A stretch of DNA of 64,000 nucleotides from PMNU01 sp035479375 (lineage in GTDB: Bacteria; Patescibacteriota; Saccharimonadia; Saccharimonadales; UBA4665). Under the pieces are notes generated by a model. It saw only the letters and a list, made by a program, of their open reading frames with translations, searched no databases and was not told the origin of the DNA. The stretch is from NCBI GenBank assembly GCA_035479375.1, contig DATIIT010000021.1, positions 1 through 64,000 of the forward strand, given 5' to 3'. A program made the position numbers and the translations under genes. Positions 31,165-39,175 of the stretch are shown here, piece after piece. Each line of letters begins with the position of its first letter. Position 1 is the stretch's first letter.

Positions 31165-32220
31165 CTACAGGGGAAGCTGCTGTTTTTGCGCGGCCACAGC
31201 CTGCAGGCAGGTTGCCCGGTAGGCCTTAAACTGCCCGCTGCATAACGCTTGCCCGTGAGCCGCAGAGGCATGGAAAAATACGTCCATCGCCACTGCCCCG
31301 CTGATGCAATGGTGCACGGCGGTGCCGCTGGCCAGCTGGCACACCCGCCGTGCAACTCCGGCGTCGCCAATGTTTTCTTTCATGGCCTGGCTGCCTACAC
31401 CAGTGATGCAGGCTGGCACGTAATCCTGCTCGGCCGTTTGGCACCAGTGCAGCGCTGCCTGGTATTGGCGGTCATGGACCGTTAGGTAGGCCGATGGCGC
31501 ATAGGTATAGCAAACTGTCTTGTAGCGGGCGGGCTGGGATTGGCAATCGCCTAGGCCGGTGGGGTTCACCTTTGGCACACTGCCGTCGTGCGCGGTAACA
31601 ACAAAATGCTGCATAAACACGCCGTTGACGCAGGCATCGCTACTAAAAGACGAGGGTAAGCCGCCACACAGTGCAATAGACTTTGCCACGTCCCCGTCCA
31701 AGGCAATCATGGCGCCATGCCCGAGCCCGTGGTAGCACTGCCACTGGCGGAAGGTTGCGGCGCCGGGCTGGCATGCCGCTTGCAGCGCTTGAGCGATGGG
31801 CACATGGCCGCTACTCAAGTATTCTTCTACGACGCCGTGGGTGTAGCCGGAGTCGCACAACTCGTTTTGGTAGGCAATGGCTGGGGCGTAGCTGCCGTAG
31901 TAGGTGTAGGCGGCGTGGCCGAGCTCGTGCAGGAGCGGATGGCACACTTTGGCATACGATGGGTCGGCGGCGATACGCGACTGGGCATAGCTAAATGCCG
32001 CTTCCACGCCGCGCTGCTCTAGCAGGCTGCTAAGCTTGGCAGATTCAACCTCGAATTGGGCGGCAGACAACGGCGCAGCGGCATGCGGCACGAACGCCGG
32101 CTGCCACGGCCACCGCAGGAAGAGCGCCGCGGCGCCCGCGGCTACAAGCCCAGCCACCAAACCGCCAATAAGTTTCCACCATCGTAGGTTAGTCACGTGC
32201 AGATGGGCGGCCATGGGCAT
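31165..32220 (-). CDS. Anchored Cys/His-rich protein with an HELGH motif
   Basis: 351 residues from the ATG at 32220. One N-terminal transmembrane helix (about 16-36), then an extracytoplasmic domain with a regular set of Cys and His motifs: CHPLLHELGHAAY (about 94), CDSGYTHGVV, CYHGLGHGAM, CVNGVFMQHF, CYTYAPSAY, CITGVGSQ and CISGAV. HELGH fits the zincin HExxH consensus, so a metallopeptidase is possible, but the repeated C..GxxH pattern also suggests a disulfide-rich metal or heme binder. TATAGT (32227-32232) ends 6 nt before the ATG. It lies just downstream of the minor pilin genes. Confidence 0.7.
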   Translation of the reverse strand: MPMAAHLHVTNLRWWKLIGGLVAGLVAAGAAALFLRWPWQPAFVPHAAAPLSAAQFEVESAKLSSLLEQRGVEAAFSYAQSRIAADPSYAKVCHPLLHELGHAAYTYYGSYAPAIAYQNELCDSGYTHGVVEEYLSSGHVPIAQALQAACQPGAATFRQWQCYHGLGHGAMIALDGDVAKSIALCGGLPSSFSSDACVNGVFMQHFVVTAHDGSVPKVNPTGLGDCQSQPARYKTVCYTYAPSAYLTVHDRQYQAALHWCQTAEQDYVPACITGVGSQAMKENIGDAGVARRVCQLASGTAVHHCISGAVAMDVFFHASAAHGQALCSGQFKAYRATCLQAVAAQKQQLPL

Positions 32221-32233
32221 CACTCTACTATAT

Positions 32234-33304
32234 TTACGGTGACTTGCACAGCGGGTTGCCGCCGTTGTCCATGCCCGGCACGGCGTTGCCGGCGTCGCTT
32301 TGGTAGTGGTTGGTCATGATGTCGAAGCGCTTACAGATGGAGTCTGTGGTTTCCAGGGCGTAGTCGCTGGTGCCGTTGGTGCCTGCCCCGTCGGCCGGGA
32401 TGCGTACCTGGATGCGCCGCAGCACGTCCTGCGCCTTGCCGGTAACGTCGATGATCGATTGCGCGCCAACAAACTGCACCGGGTTGCCGCCGCTGTCGGT
32501 GCCGGAAATTTGCACCGGCACGTTCTGGTAGTACTGGGACATGATGCGCATATAGTACTGCTGGGCGCCCAGGCCATTGTTAAGCGTTAGGGTACAGTTA
32601 GTGTTGCTGCAGCGGGTCTTGATAAGGTCTTGGCTGCCATCGGTGCGGAACGGCGCCGTCAGTGTACCGCCGGCTTGCACCGGGTCGGCAAAGCTGCTCA
32701 TCGTCTTGCCGCGGATGGTGTTGATGTCGTAGGCGACATTGGTGGGGATAAGGTCAAAACGCAACCCCGCATACCCACACGTCCAGCTACCCACAGCCAC
32801 TAAGTTGCCGTTACACCCAACCTTGGGCGTGGCGCTGGCCGTGCTTTTTTGCCAGGTAATGGTTAGGTCGTCAATAAGCTGGCCGCTTTGGGCAATGAGC
32901 GGCACCACGGTGCCTGTATAGCCCACGGTGTACTGCAAGGTTGAGGTGGCGGGGTTGACCATGACACAGGTGTATTTGACGTTGGCGCCAGCGTTGAGTG
33001 TAGCACTTGGCAAGTGGCTGTAGTACGCGGCCGTGGCGCCGCTACCGTTGGTGCAGTCTGGCTTGGCCGGCGGGGTGCCGTACGTGTTAATAAGGTCGCG
33101 TACGTCGTTTACGCCCGCCTCTGCCGCATAGAACGCCGAGGTGCTCAATTGCCGGTCCAGCGACTGCCGCGAGTTGCGCCGCGCAATCTGGGCAAAGCCA
33201 ATGACGATGAGACTGAGCACGATCATCATGATCATGGTGACCATAATAGACACCATGCCCGCCTGGGTGTCCGCCCGCTGTTGCTTCCCTGCTATCATGC
33301 TCAT
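32234..33304 (-). CDS. PilX-like pilus assembly protein
   Basis: 356 residues. After a short polar N-terminus (about 16) comes a long hydrophobic helix (GMVSIMVTMIMMIVLSLIVI), then RRNSRQSLDRQLSTSAFYAAEAGVND, the typical PilX-type continuation of a class III pilin, and a large Cys-containing globular domain. It lacks the F-T-x-x-E prepilin signature, as PilX-like proteins often do. Last of four minor pilin genes in a row. Confidence 0.8.
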   Translation of the reverse strand: MSMIAGKQQRADTQAGMVSIMVTMIMMIVLSLIVIGFAQIARRNSRQSLDRQLSTSAFYAAEAGVNDVRDLINTYGTPPAKPDCTNGSGATAAYYSHLPSATLNAGANVKYTCVMVNPATSTLQYTVGYTGTVVPLIAQSGQLIDDLTITWQKSTASATPKVGCNGNLVAVGSWTCGYAGLRFDLIPTNVAYDINTIRGKTMSSFADPVQAGGTLTAPFRTDGSQDLIKTRCSNTNCTLTLNNGLGAQQYYMRIMSQYYQNVPVQISGTDSGGNPVQFVGAQSIIDVTGKAQDVLRRIQVRIPADGAGTNGTSDYALETTDSICKRFDIMTNHYQSDAGNAVPGMDNGGNPLCKSP

Positions 33305-33319
33305 GTTAACTCCATAGTA

Positions 33320-33958
33320 CTAGTTTATGCGTTTTTCTACCACGGTGGTCAGGTCGCTGAAGGCACAAAATTGGTTGCCGGCACGGATGCCCTTACAGTT
33401 AGCCGTGGTGCTGGTGGGGTTGTTGAGCGACACGTCATCGCCGTAAATAATGCGCACTTCAATTCTGTATAAGTCGGTGGTGCCGACCTGGGTTATCTGT
33501 ACATTACTGAGCCGCATATTGGGGCTCAGTAGCTCCCTGCCGGTGATAACGCCACCGGGTGGCGTACAGCTGCCCGGAATGGTGCGCTGGATGAAGGCCT
33601 GGTTGGTCTGGTTGGCGCCGGGCGCACCTGTTACCAGCTGGTAGCCAGTGCGGTAGATGAACTGCTGGTTGTTGATGCAGAAATAGTACTGTGTGCCCGG
33701 CGTTGGCGCGGCCATGGTGGGCAGCGGCGTCACGGCGCCGCCGTCAAACTGGATAGCCTGGGAGATGGTGTCCATGATACTGCGGGCTACAGACTGGGTG
33801 TTGGCCTCGGTGACGCCCTTATAATACACGCGGTTCACTTGCAGCACGCCGAGCGTCACCAGCAGCAAAACCATGGAGAACACCAGGGTGGCCATCATCA
33901 GCTCCACAATGGTGAAGCCGCGCTGCCGGTTTTGGCTGGCGCCCTGCTGCCTGCGCAT
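33320..33958 (-). CDS. Minor pilin, PilW-like
   Basis: 212 residues with a classic prepilin signal: a basic leader ending RQRG, then FTIVELMMATLVFSMVLLLV, cleaved between Gly and Phe by the prepilin peptidase, with the Glu5 of mature pilins. The globular part has paired cysteines (YFCINN, GSCTPPGG, ANCKGI, QFCAF). The ATG touches the stop of the upstream PilV-like gene. Confidence 0.87.
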   Translation of the reverse strand: MRRQQGASQNRQRGFTIVELMMATLVFSMVLLLVTLGVLQVNRVYYKGVTEANTQSVARSIMDTISQAIQFDGGAVTPLPTMAAPTPGTQYYFCINNQQFIYRTGYQLVTGAPGANQTNQAFIQRTIPGSCTPPGGVITGRELLSPNMRLSNVQITQVGTTDLYRIEVRIIYGDDVSLNNPTSTTANCKGIRAGNQFCAFSDLTTVVEKRIN

Positions 33959-34479
33959 TATTGGTACGCCCTGTAGTTAAGCTGCAGGGAGTCGTTGAAG
34001 TGGCCAGATATGTCCTCCCACGTCTCGGTCAGCGCAAAGTCGTTGGCGGTGCGTTTGATTTGCACGGTGTAATCCGGCGCTGCGGTGGCTGGGTTGCCGC
34101 TGGCATCTACGGTGCAGTTGGCCTTTTGGGCCGGGATGGTGACGTCGTACACGTGCGTGCCGGTGGCGTCGCTGCCCAGGCAGAAGGTTGCGGGCGCGCC
34201 CCCGCCAAAGATGCTGGCGGAGTTGACGGCAATGAGTGATTTGAGCTGCTCAACCTGTGACTCGGCTACCTTGAGCGCGTTTTGGCGCTCCTGCGAACCG
34301 CGCGTGGTCTGCAGGCTCTTGTTGCTCACCACATAGGCGCCGCCGATCACCGACGCGACGATGATAATGGCAATCATGACCTCCACCAAAGTGTCGCCGC
34401 GCTCGGCACCAGCCCTGCCCGCCACGGACCTGCCGCTGCGTATGGCCGCCATGGCCTGCCGCCGTAGCTGCGCTAACAT
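33958..34479 (-). CDS. Minor pilin, PilV-like
   Basis: 173 residues from the ATG at 34479; a longer frame exists but its extra residues are un-pilin-like and lie inside the next gene. The signal reads AERGDTLVEVMIAIIIVASV, with Asp after the cleavage Gly instead of the usual Phe/Met, and Glu at mature position 5. The ectodomain has two cysteines (TFCLGS and ANCTVD). It overlaps the preceding gene by 7 nt. Confidence 0.82.
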   Translation of the reverse strand: MLAQLRRQAMAAIRSGRSVAGRAGAERGDTLVEVMIAIIIVASVIGGAYVVSNKSLQTTRGSQERQNALKVAESQVEQLKSLIAVNSASIFGGGAPATFCLGSDATGTHVYDVTIPAQKANCTVDASGNPATAAPDYTVQIKRTANDFALTETWEDISGHFNDSLQLNYRAYQ

Positions 34480-35378
34480 ATCCGCGACCCCTGGAACACT
34501 TTGAGCGTCACCGCCAGCGGGTGCCCGCCGCCGCCAATAGTAATAAGGCCAGACTGGTTGGTACCGCCGCTGGCAAAACAAACCGATACGCCATTAGTGG
34601 GGTTGGTAAGCGCCGTGGCGCTGGCGGCCAGGTTGGCGTTAATGGCCGTAGCTGCCGCTGTGGGCGTCATCCCCAGTGTAGTGCCCGTAACCGGCACAAT
34701 GCTGAGCTGCTGCGAGCCGGAATTAATGCTGCCGTTGGGGGCGTAGCCGGCAAAGCTTGTCACAATGGCCACGGCGCCCACGGCCAGGTTGGCGCCACCG
34801 TTGTTGTACCACATGTTGACCGCCGGGTTGGGGCTGGTGCTCACCGCCAGGCCGTTCTGCAAAATGGTGCTGGTCGTGAGGTTGGGGAAGTTGGCCGGCG
34901 AGCCCAGGGCCGGCGCCACCACCTTGGGCGTGGCCGTTCCCAAGCTGGTGGCCTCTTGGCCGCTAGCGTTTTTCTGGGCGGCGGCGACCGTCAGGATGTT
35001 GTAGGCCTCGGGGTTGGTGCCAGATACCCTAAACTGCAGCACCTTGCCAGCAAAAATGCAGCCGGCGTTGGCGCCCTGCCCGTTGGCGCCGACGCCGGAG
35101 ATCGTCACCGGCCCGCCAGCTGGAGCCGAACACGTAAAGCTGGCGCCTCCCGGGAAATAGCCAGTGGAAACGTCGTTCATAACCTGCTGGATTTGCGATT
35201 GCAGCTGCTGGATGGCCTGGTTAAACCCGGCCTGGTTCTGCTTGCCGCTAATCAATATGGCGGCGGCCACAAACAGCGCGCCAGTCACAGCCAAAACAAT
35301 CAGAACTTCCACAATAGTAAAGCCGCGCTGAGCGCGCCACACCTGTAGCAATCGGCCGGTAGTACGTTGGCCACCCAT
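34473..35378 (-). CDS. Minor pilin, large, FimT/PilE-like signal
   Basis: 301 residues from the ATG at 35378 (GAGG just before); another in-frame ATG lies 6 codons upstream. The signal RAQRG-FTIVEVLIVLAVTGAL is a typical prepilin sequence. The ectodomain is unusually long and rich in Ala, Gly, Asn and Thr, with a final GSRIC end. First of four consecutive minor pilin genes that would build the pilus tip complex. Confidence 0.83.
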   Translation of the reverse strand: MGGQRTTGRLLQVWRAQRGFTIVEVLIVLAVTGALFVAAAILISGKQNQAGFNQAIQQLQSQIQQVMNDVSTGYFPGGASFTCSAPAGGPVTISGVGANGQGANAGCIFAGKVLQFRVSGTNPEAYNILTVAAAQKNASGQEATSLGTATPKVVAPALGSPANFPNLTTSTILQNGLAVSTSPNPAVNMWYNNGGANLAVGAVAIVTSFAGYAPNGSINSGSQQLSIVPVTGTTLGMTPTAAATAINANLAASATALTNPTNGVSVCFASGGTNQSGLITIGGGGHPLAVTLKVFQGSRIC

Positions 35379-35426
35379 ATGCCTCAAGTATAGCATAAGC
35401 CCGTTGGCGGTTGGCCGCTTTCTGGC

Positions 35427-36218
35427 TTAAAGATGGAACAGCCGCCCGTACCAGTCCACGATGCCCTGCCCAAACAACACCGCAATGACCGTCCCCGCCA
35501 TTAGCAGCGGCCCAAACGGCAGCTGGGTCTTGCGGCCGGCCTTGCCGGCAACCACCAGCGGCAGCGACACCAGCACGCCAATACACGACGCCCAGAACAG
35601 CACCAGGCACGCCGGCAGCGCCCCGCCGGCCAGCGCGCCCAAAACCACGCCCAGCTTCACATCGCCAAAACCAATCCACTTCCCCTTAGACGCCTGGTGC
35701 AGCACAAAAAACAAGCCAGAGATAATGGCCGCGCCCACCGCCGAACCAAACGCCGCGCGCCAGCCGTGCGCGCCGGTAATAACCCAGGTGCCAGCCACCC
35801 ACACCCCGGCCAGCGCCATCAACGGGAACACTACTTTATCTGGCAAAAGATACCAGCGGATGTCGTACACCGCCAAAACAACAAACGCCACCAAAAAAAC
35901 CAGCCACAGCCCAAACTGGAACAGGCCAACGCCATGCAGCGGCTGCGGCCAATATATATATGAGAGCACGAAAAGCGCGGGCGTGGCCAGCTCGGGCAGC
36001 GGCGTGTCTGGGATGGGTTTGCGGCAGTACCGGCACTTGCCGCGCAGAGCCAGCCAGCTGAGCACCGGCACCAGGTCTTTGGGCGCCAGTATGTGGTGGC
36101 AGTGTGGGCATTCCGAGCGCTCGCTCACCCAGTTGCGCTTCTCGTGCAGGCGCCAGGCAAAGGCGTTGGCAAAGCTACCAAAACACAAGCCAAGGAGGAT
36201 GAGCACAAGCGGGACCAT
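35427..36218 (-). CDS. pilD: Prepilin peptidase (type IV leader peptidase)
   Basis: 263 residues, about seven transmembrane helices. The cytoplasmic zinc loop has CPHCHH and CRYCRK (about 37-65), and the two catalytic aspartates are in YDIRWYLLPD (about 119) and GFGDVKLG (about 185). It cuts and usually N-methylates the pilins of this locus. TACGAT (36225-36230) ends 6 nt before the ATG, so the message may be leaderless, separate from the pilA transcript ended at 36237. Confidence 0.93.
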   Translation of the reverse strand: MVPLVLILLGLCFGSFANAFAWRLHEKRNWVSERSECPHCHHILAPKDLVPVLSWLALRGKCRYCRKPIPDTPLPELATPALFVLSYIYWPQPLHGVGLFQFGLWLVFLVAFVVLAVYDIRWYLLPDKVVFPLMALAGVWVAGTWVITGAHGWRAAFGSAVGAAIISGLFFVLHQASKGKWIGFGDVKLGVVLGALAGGALPACLVLFWASCIGVLVSLPLVVAGKAGRKTQLPFGPLLMAGTVIAVLFGQGIVDWYGRLFHL

Positions 36219-36235
36219 GTAGGTATCGTAGCATA

Positions 36236-36262
36236 CAAAAACAGCCCTTCCGGGCTGTTTTT
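36236..36262 (-). terminator. Terminator of the major pilin gene
   Basis: Minus strand: perfect stem ACAGCCC/GGGCTGT with a 4-nt loop followed by TTTTT (36236-36241 on the plus strand as A-run). It separates abundant pilin mRNA from pilD. Confidence 0.88.
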
Positions 36263-36280
36263 GCTGCAGAATAGCCCGGG

Positions 36281-36766
36281 CTATTCGCTTGTGCAGAGCT
36301 TGGTCGGCGTTGCCGTTGAGTTCTCTGTGGAGTACACGATGGCGATACTGCGGGTGGTCGAACCGGTTGAGGTTGCACCCTGGTTACCGGCGTTGGTACC
36401 ACACACCGCTTGGGTGTAAATGTTAACCGTATCTACCGTGGTGTTGTTGGTTACTGCAGCCGGGGCGTTACCCACAACAGTGACGTTGGCAGCCGTGAAG
36501 TACGCCATCTTACCAGTCAAATTCTGGATAGTGGCGCTGTCTGCGGCTGTTGGTGAGGTGCCGTTGTTGTTATTGATAAACTCTTGTACGGCGCTGCCGA
36601 TACGGGAGACGTCATCCTTGCGCTGCGTGTTGCGCGAGTTGCGCTGCAGGTTGGGGACAGCCAAGAACACGATCAGAAGGATCAAGCCGGCAATGGCGAG
36701 CACAATCAGGACTTCGATGATAGTGAAGCCTTGCTCCTCCTTAGATTTGCGTAGTTTTGACAGCAT
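36281..36766 (-). CDS. pilA: Major type IV pilin
   Basis: 161 residues from the ATG at 36766, which has AAGGGGG about 10 nt upstream; a TTG three codons further up is less likely. The leader MLSKLRKSKEEQG is followed by FTIIEVLIVLAIAGLILLIV, the textbook prepilin signal. The ectodomain has two cysteines (QAVCGTN and KLCTSE) placed like the pilin D-loop disulfide. It has its own strong promoter and terminator, unlike the other pilins, which marks it as the main structural subunit. Confidence 0.9.
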   Translation of the reverse strand: MLSKLRKSKEEQGFTIIEVLIVLAIAGLILLIVFLAVPNLQRNSRNTQRKDDVSRIGSAVQEFINNNNGTSPTAADSATIQNLTGKMAYFTAANVTVVGNAPAAVTNNTTVDTVNIYTQAVCGTNAGNQGATSTGSTTRSIAIVYSTENSTATPTKLCTSE

Positions 36767-36811
36767 ACGGTTCAAGCCCCCTTTATGGATAGTGTTAATG
36801 CTTATGCTTGA

Positions 36812-36840
36812 ATAATACGGAACGATACCCCAAAATGCAA
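36812..36840 (-). promoter_or_regulatory. Major pilin promoter
   Basis: Minus strand: -35 TTGCAT (36835-36840), 17-nt spacer, -10 TATTAT (36812-36817), giving a leader of about 40 nt. It lies between pilC and pilA. Confidence 0.72.
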
Positions 36841-36853
36841 GCGCATTTGCCGG

Positions 36854-38077
36854 CTATTGTTGTATAAATGACTGGTTTGCTAATCCGTAAATTGGCAGCA
36901 AAACCGCGGCAACTATAGTAAAGGCCACAACACCCAGGATGACCATCAGCACGGGCTCAATAATGGTCGAGATCGACTTCACTTCGTCGTCCACTTCCTT
37001 CTCGTAATAATCGGCGGTTTTTTCCATCATTTGCTCCATGGAGCCAGATTGTTCGCCGATGCGCAGCATGTTAGGCACCAGTTCCAGGAAGTTGGGGTCT
37101 TTGTATAGCGCCTCGGCCAACGATTTACCGCCCTTGACCTTTTCGATGGCTTTGTTGATGGACTCACTAATATACATGTTGTCTACGGCCTCAGCGGTGA
37201 TGGCCAGCATTTGCAGCAGTGGCACGCCACTGGCCACCAGCGTGGTGCCGGTGCGCGAGAACCGCGCCATGTATACTTTCATAAACAGTGTGCCAACGGG
37301 CCAGGCGCGCATCTTGAGCTTATCTATGGCCCGGCGGCCGCCCATGGTGCGGGCCCAACGCGTGGTGAAAAACGCGAGCACGCCCAAAATAATAATCACA
37401 ATCCACCAGAAATGGATGATAAAGTCAGACAGCGCCAAAAGCGCCCGGGTAATAACTGGCAAGTTGGCGCCAGGCAGGCCTTCGTACAGCGTCTTCACCT
37501 GCGGCAGCACCTTGACGATCATAAAGCCCACCACGCCAATCATCACCGCAATGACGATAATTGGGTAGATCATGGCGCCGCGCACCTTGCGGATCAGCTC
37601 GGCGTCTTTTTCCTGTTGGATAGCCAGGCGCTCCAGGGCTTTGTCCAGCGTGCCCGAGGCCTCGCCAGCCGCCACCAAGCTGACGTACACGCGGTTGAAA
37701 GCCTGGGGGTGCTTGCCCATGGCGTCGGCCAGCGTGGCGCCGGACTCGACGTCGGAAATAACTTTGCTAACGATAATTTTGAGCGGCTTGCTCTCTGTTT
37801 GGCTATTGACAGTGCGCAGGCTCTGCACCAGCGGCAGCCCGGCGTTAATAAGCGTGCTCAGCTGGCGCGAAAATAGCACCTTGTCTTTGATGCGCACGCG
37901 GTTGAGGCGGCTGCGTAGCAGGCCGGTGGCCGCCTTCTCTGCCAGGGCGATGTCGATGGGTACAAAGCCCTCTTTGCGGATCAGTTTGCTGGCCGATTGC
38001 TCGTCCTCGGCCTGCACCTCGGCCTTCACGTATTGGCCAGTACTGGGGTCGCGGGCGGTGTATTTGAACGTGAGCAT
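36854..38077 (-). CDS. pilC: Type IV pilus inner-membrane platform protein PilC
   Basis: 407 residues, standard length. Two repeated GspF domains, each with FSRQLSTLINAGLPLVQSL- or FSRTGTTLVASGVPLLQML-type motifs, and three transmembrane helices (about 165-190, 215-235 and near the C-terminus). It begins MLTFKYTARDPSTGQYVKAE. It links the ATPases PilB/PilT to the growing pilus. Twelve nt separate it from pilT. Confidence 0.95.
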   Translation of the reverse strand: MLTFKYTARDPSTGQYVKAEVQAEDEQSASKLIRKEGFVPIDIALAEKAATGLLRSRLNRVRIKDKVLFSRQLSTLINAGLPLVQSLRTVNSQTESKPLKIIVSKVISDVESGATLADAMGKHPQAFNRVYVSLVAAGEASGTLDKALERLAIQQEKDAELIRKVRGAMIYPIIVIAVMIGVVGFMIVKVLPQVKTLYEGLPGANLPVITRALLALSDFIIHFWWIVIIILGVLAFFTTRWARTMGGRRAIDKLKMRAWPVGTLFMKVYMARFSRTGTTLVASGVPLLQMLAITAEAVDNMYISESINKAIEKVKGGKSLAEALYKDPNFLELVPNMLRIGEQSGSMEQMMEKTADYYEKEVDDEVKSISTIIEPVLMVILGVVAFTIVAAVLLPIYGLANQSFIQQ

Positions 38078-38088
38078 GGCCGCTTTCG

Positions 38089-39156
38089 CTAACCTCTCAT
38101 CAATCTGTCAAGCTCGTCTGGGTCGACGGCGACCATGCGGGCATCGTCATAGCTAATGGTGCCGTTGTGCACCAGGTTGACCAGGGTTTTGTCCATGGAC
38201 TGCATGCCAAACTCGGTGCCGGTCTGGATAACGGCTTCCAGCTGGTGGGTCTTGCCCTCGCGGATGATGTTGCGCACTGCCGGCGTGGCAATGAGGATTT
38301 CGGCCGCGGCTACGCGCCCGCCGCCAATCACCGGGATAAGCCGCTGCGACACAATGCTCATGAGGATGTTGCTGAGCTGCGAGCGGATTTGCGGCTGCTG
38401 GTGCGGCGGGAAGACGTCGATCATGCGGTCGATGGACTGCGCGGCAGAGTTGGTGTGCAGGGTGGCGAACACCAGGTGCCCGGTTTCGGCAATGGTGATG
38501 GCACTGGCAATGGTCTCTAGGTCGCGCATCTCGCCAATGAGCACCACGTCCGGGTCTTCGCGCAGGGCGCTACGCAGCGCCGCGCTAAACGAATACGTGT
38601 CGTAGTGCACTTCGCGCTGCACAATCACCGACTTCTTGGAGCGGTGTGTGTACTCAATAGGGTCTTCGATGGTGATGATGTGGTTGGCGCGCTCCATGTT
38701 GATCTTGTGGATCATGGCCGCAAGCGTGGTGGACTTGCCCGAGCCAGTGGGGCCGGTGACCAGCACTAGGCCGCGCGGGTAATCGGCAAACTTGCTGACA
38801 ATGGGCGGCAGGCCAAGCTGCTCAATGGTCAGGATTTCGTTGGGGATGAGGCGCAGCGCCGCGGCCAGGTTGCCGCGTTCGTGGAAGGCGTTGACGCGGA
38901 AGCGGCCAAGGTCGCCAAAGGCAAAGCTAAAGTCGAACTCTTTGTCTTTCAGCAAGATCTGCTTTTGGTCTTCGTCCAGGATGGCAAAAATGAGCGTTTC
39001 CACCGCTTCGTCGGTGAGGACGTCGGCGCTGGCGACCGGCATAAGCGTGCCGTCCACACGGATCATCGGCGGCAAGCCTACCTGCAAGTGTAAGTCCGAG
39101 GCCTTCTTCTTAACGACTTCTTCCAGGAGTACTTCGATTCGCGGTAGACCTTGCAT
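38089..39156 (-). CDS. pilT: Pilus retraction ATPase PilT
   Basis: 355 residues. Walker A GPTGSGKSTTLAAMI (about 131-145), Asp box, Walker B region DPDVVLIGEMRDLETI and His box GHLVFATLHTNSAAQSIDR, then the AIRNLIREGK-like motif as AVRNIIREGKTHQ that is typical of PilT. It depolymerises the pilus, giving twitching and DNA uptake. It lies between pilB and pilC, all on one transcript. Confidence 0.95.
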   Translation of the reverse strand: MQGLPRIEVLLEEVVKKKASDLHLQVGLPPMIRVDGTLMPVASADVLTDEAVETLIFAILDEDQKQILLKDKEFDFSFAFGDLGRFRVNAFHERGNLAAALRLIPNEILTIEQLGLPPIVSKFADYPRGLVLVTGPTGSGKSTTLAAMIHKINMERANHIITIEDPIEYTHRSKKSVIVQREVHYDTYSFSAALRSALREDPDVVLIGEMRDLETIASAITIAETGHLVFATLHTNSAAQSIDRMIDVFPPHQQPQIRSQLSNILMSIVSQRLIPVIGGGRVAAAEILIATPAVRNIIREGKTHQLEAVIQTGTEFGMQSMDKTLVNLVHNGTISYDDARMVAVDPDELDRLMRG

Positions 39157-39175
39157 TGTTATCTCTCAACCTTCT

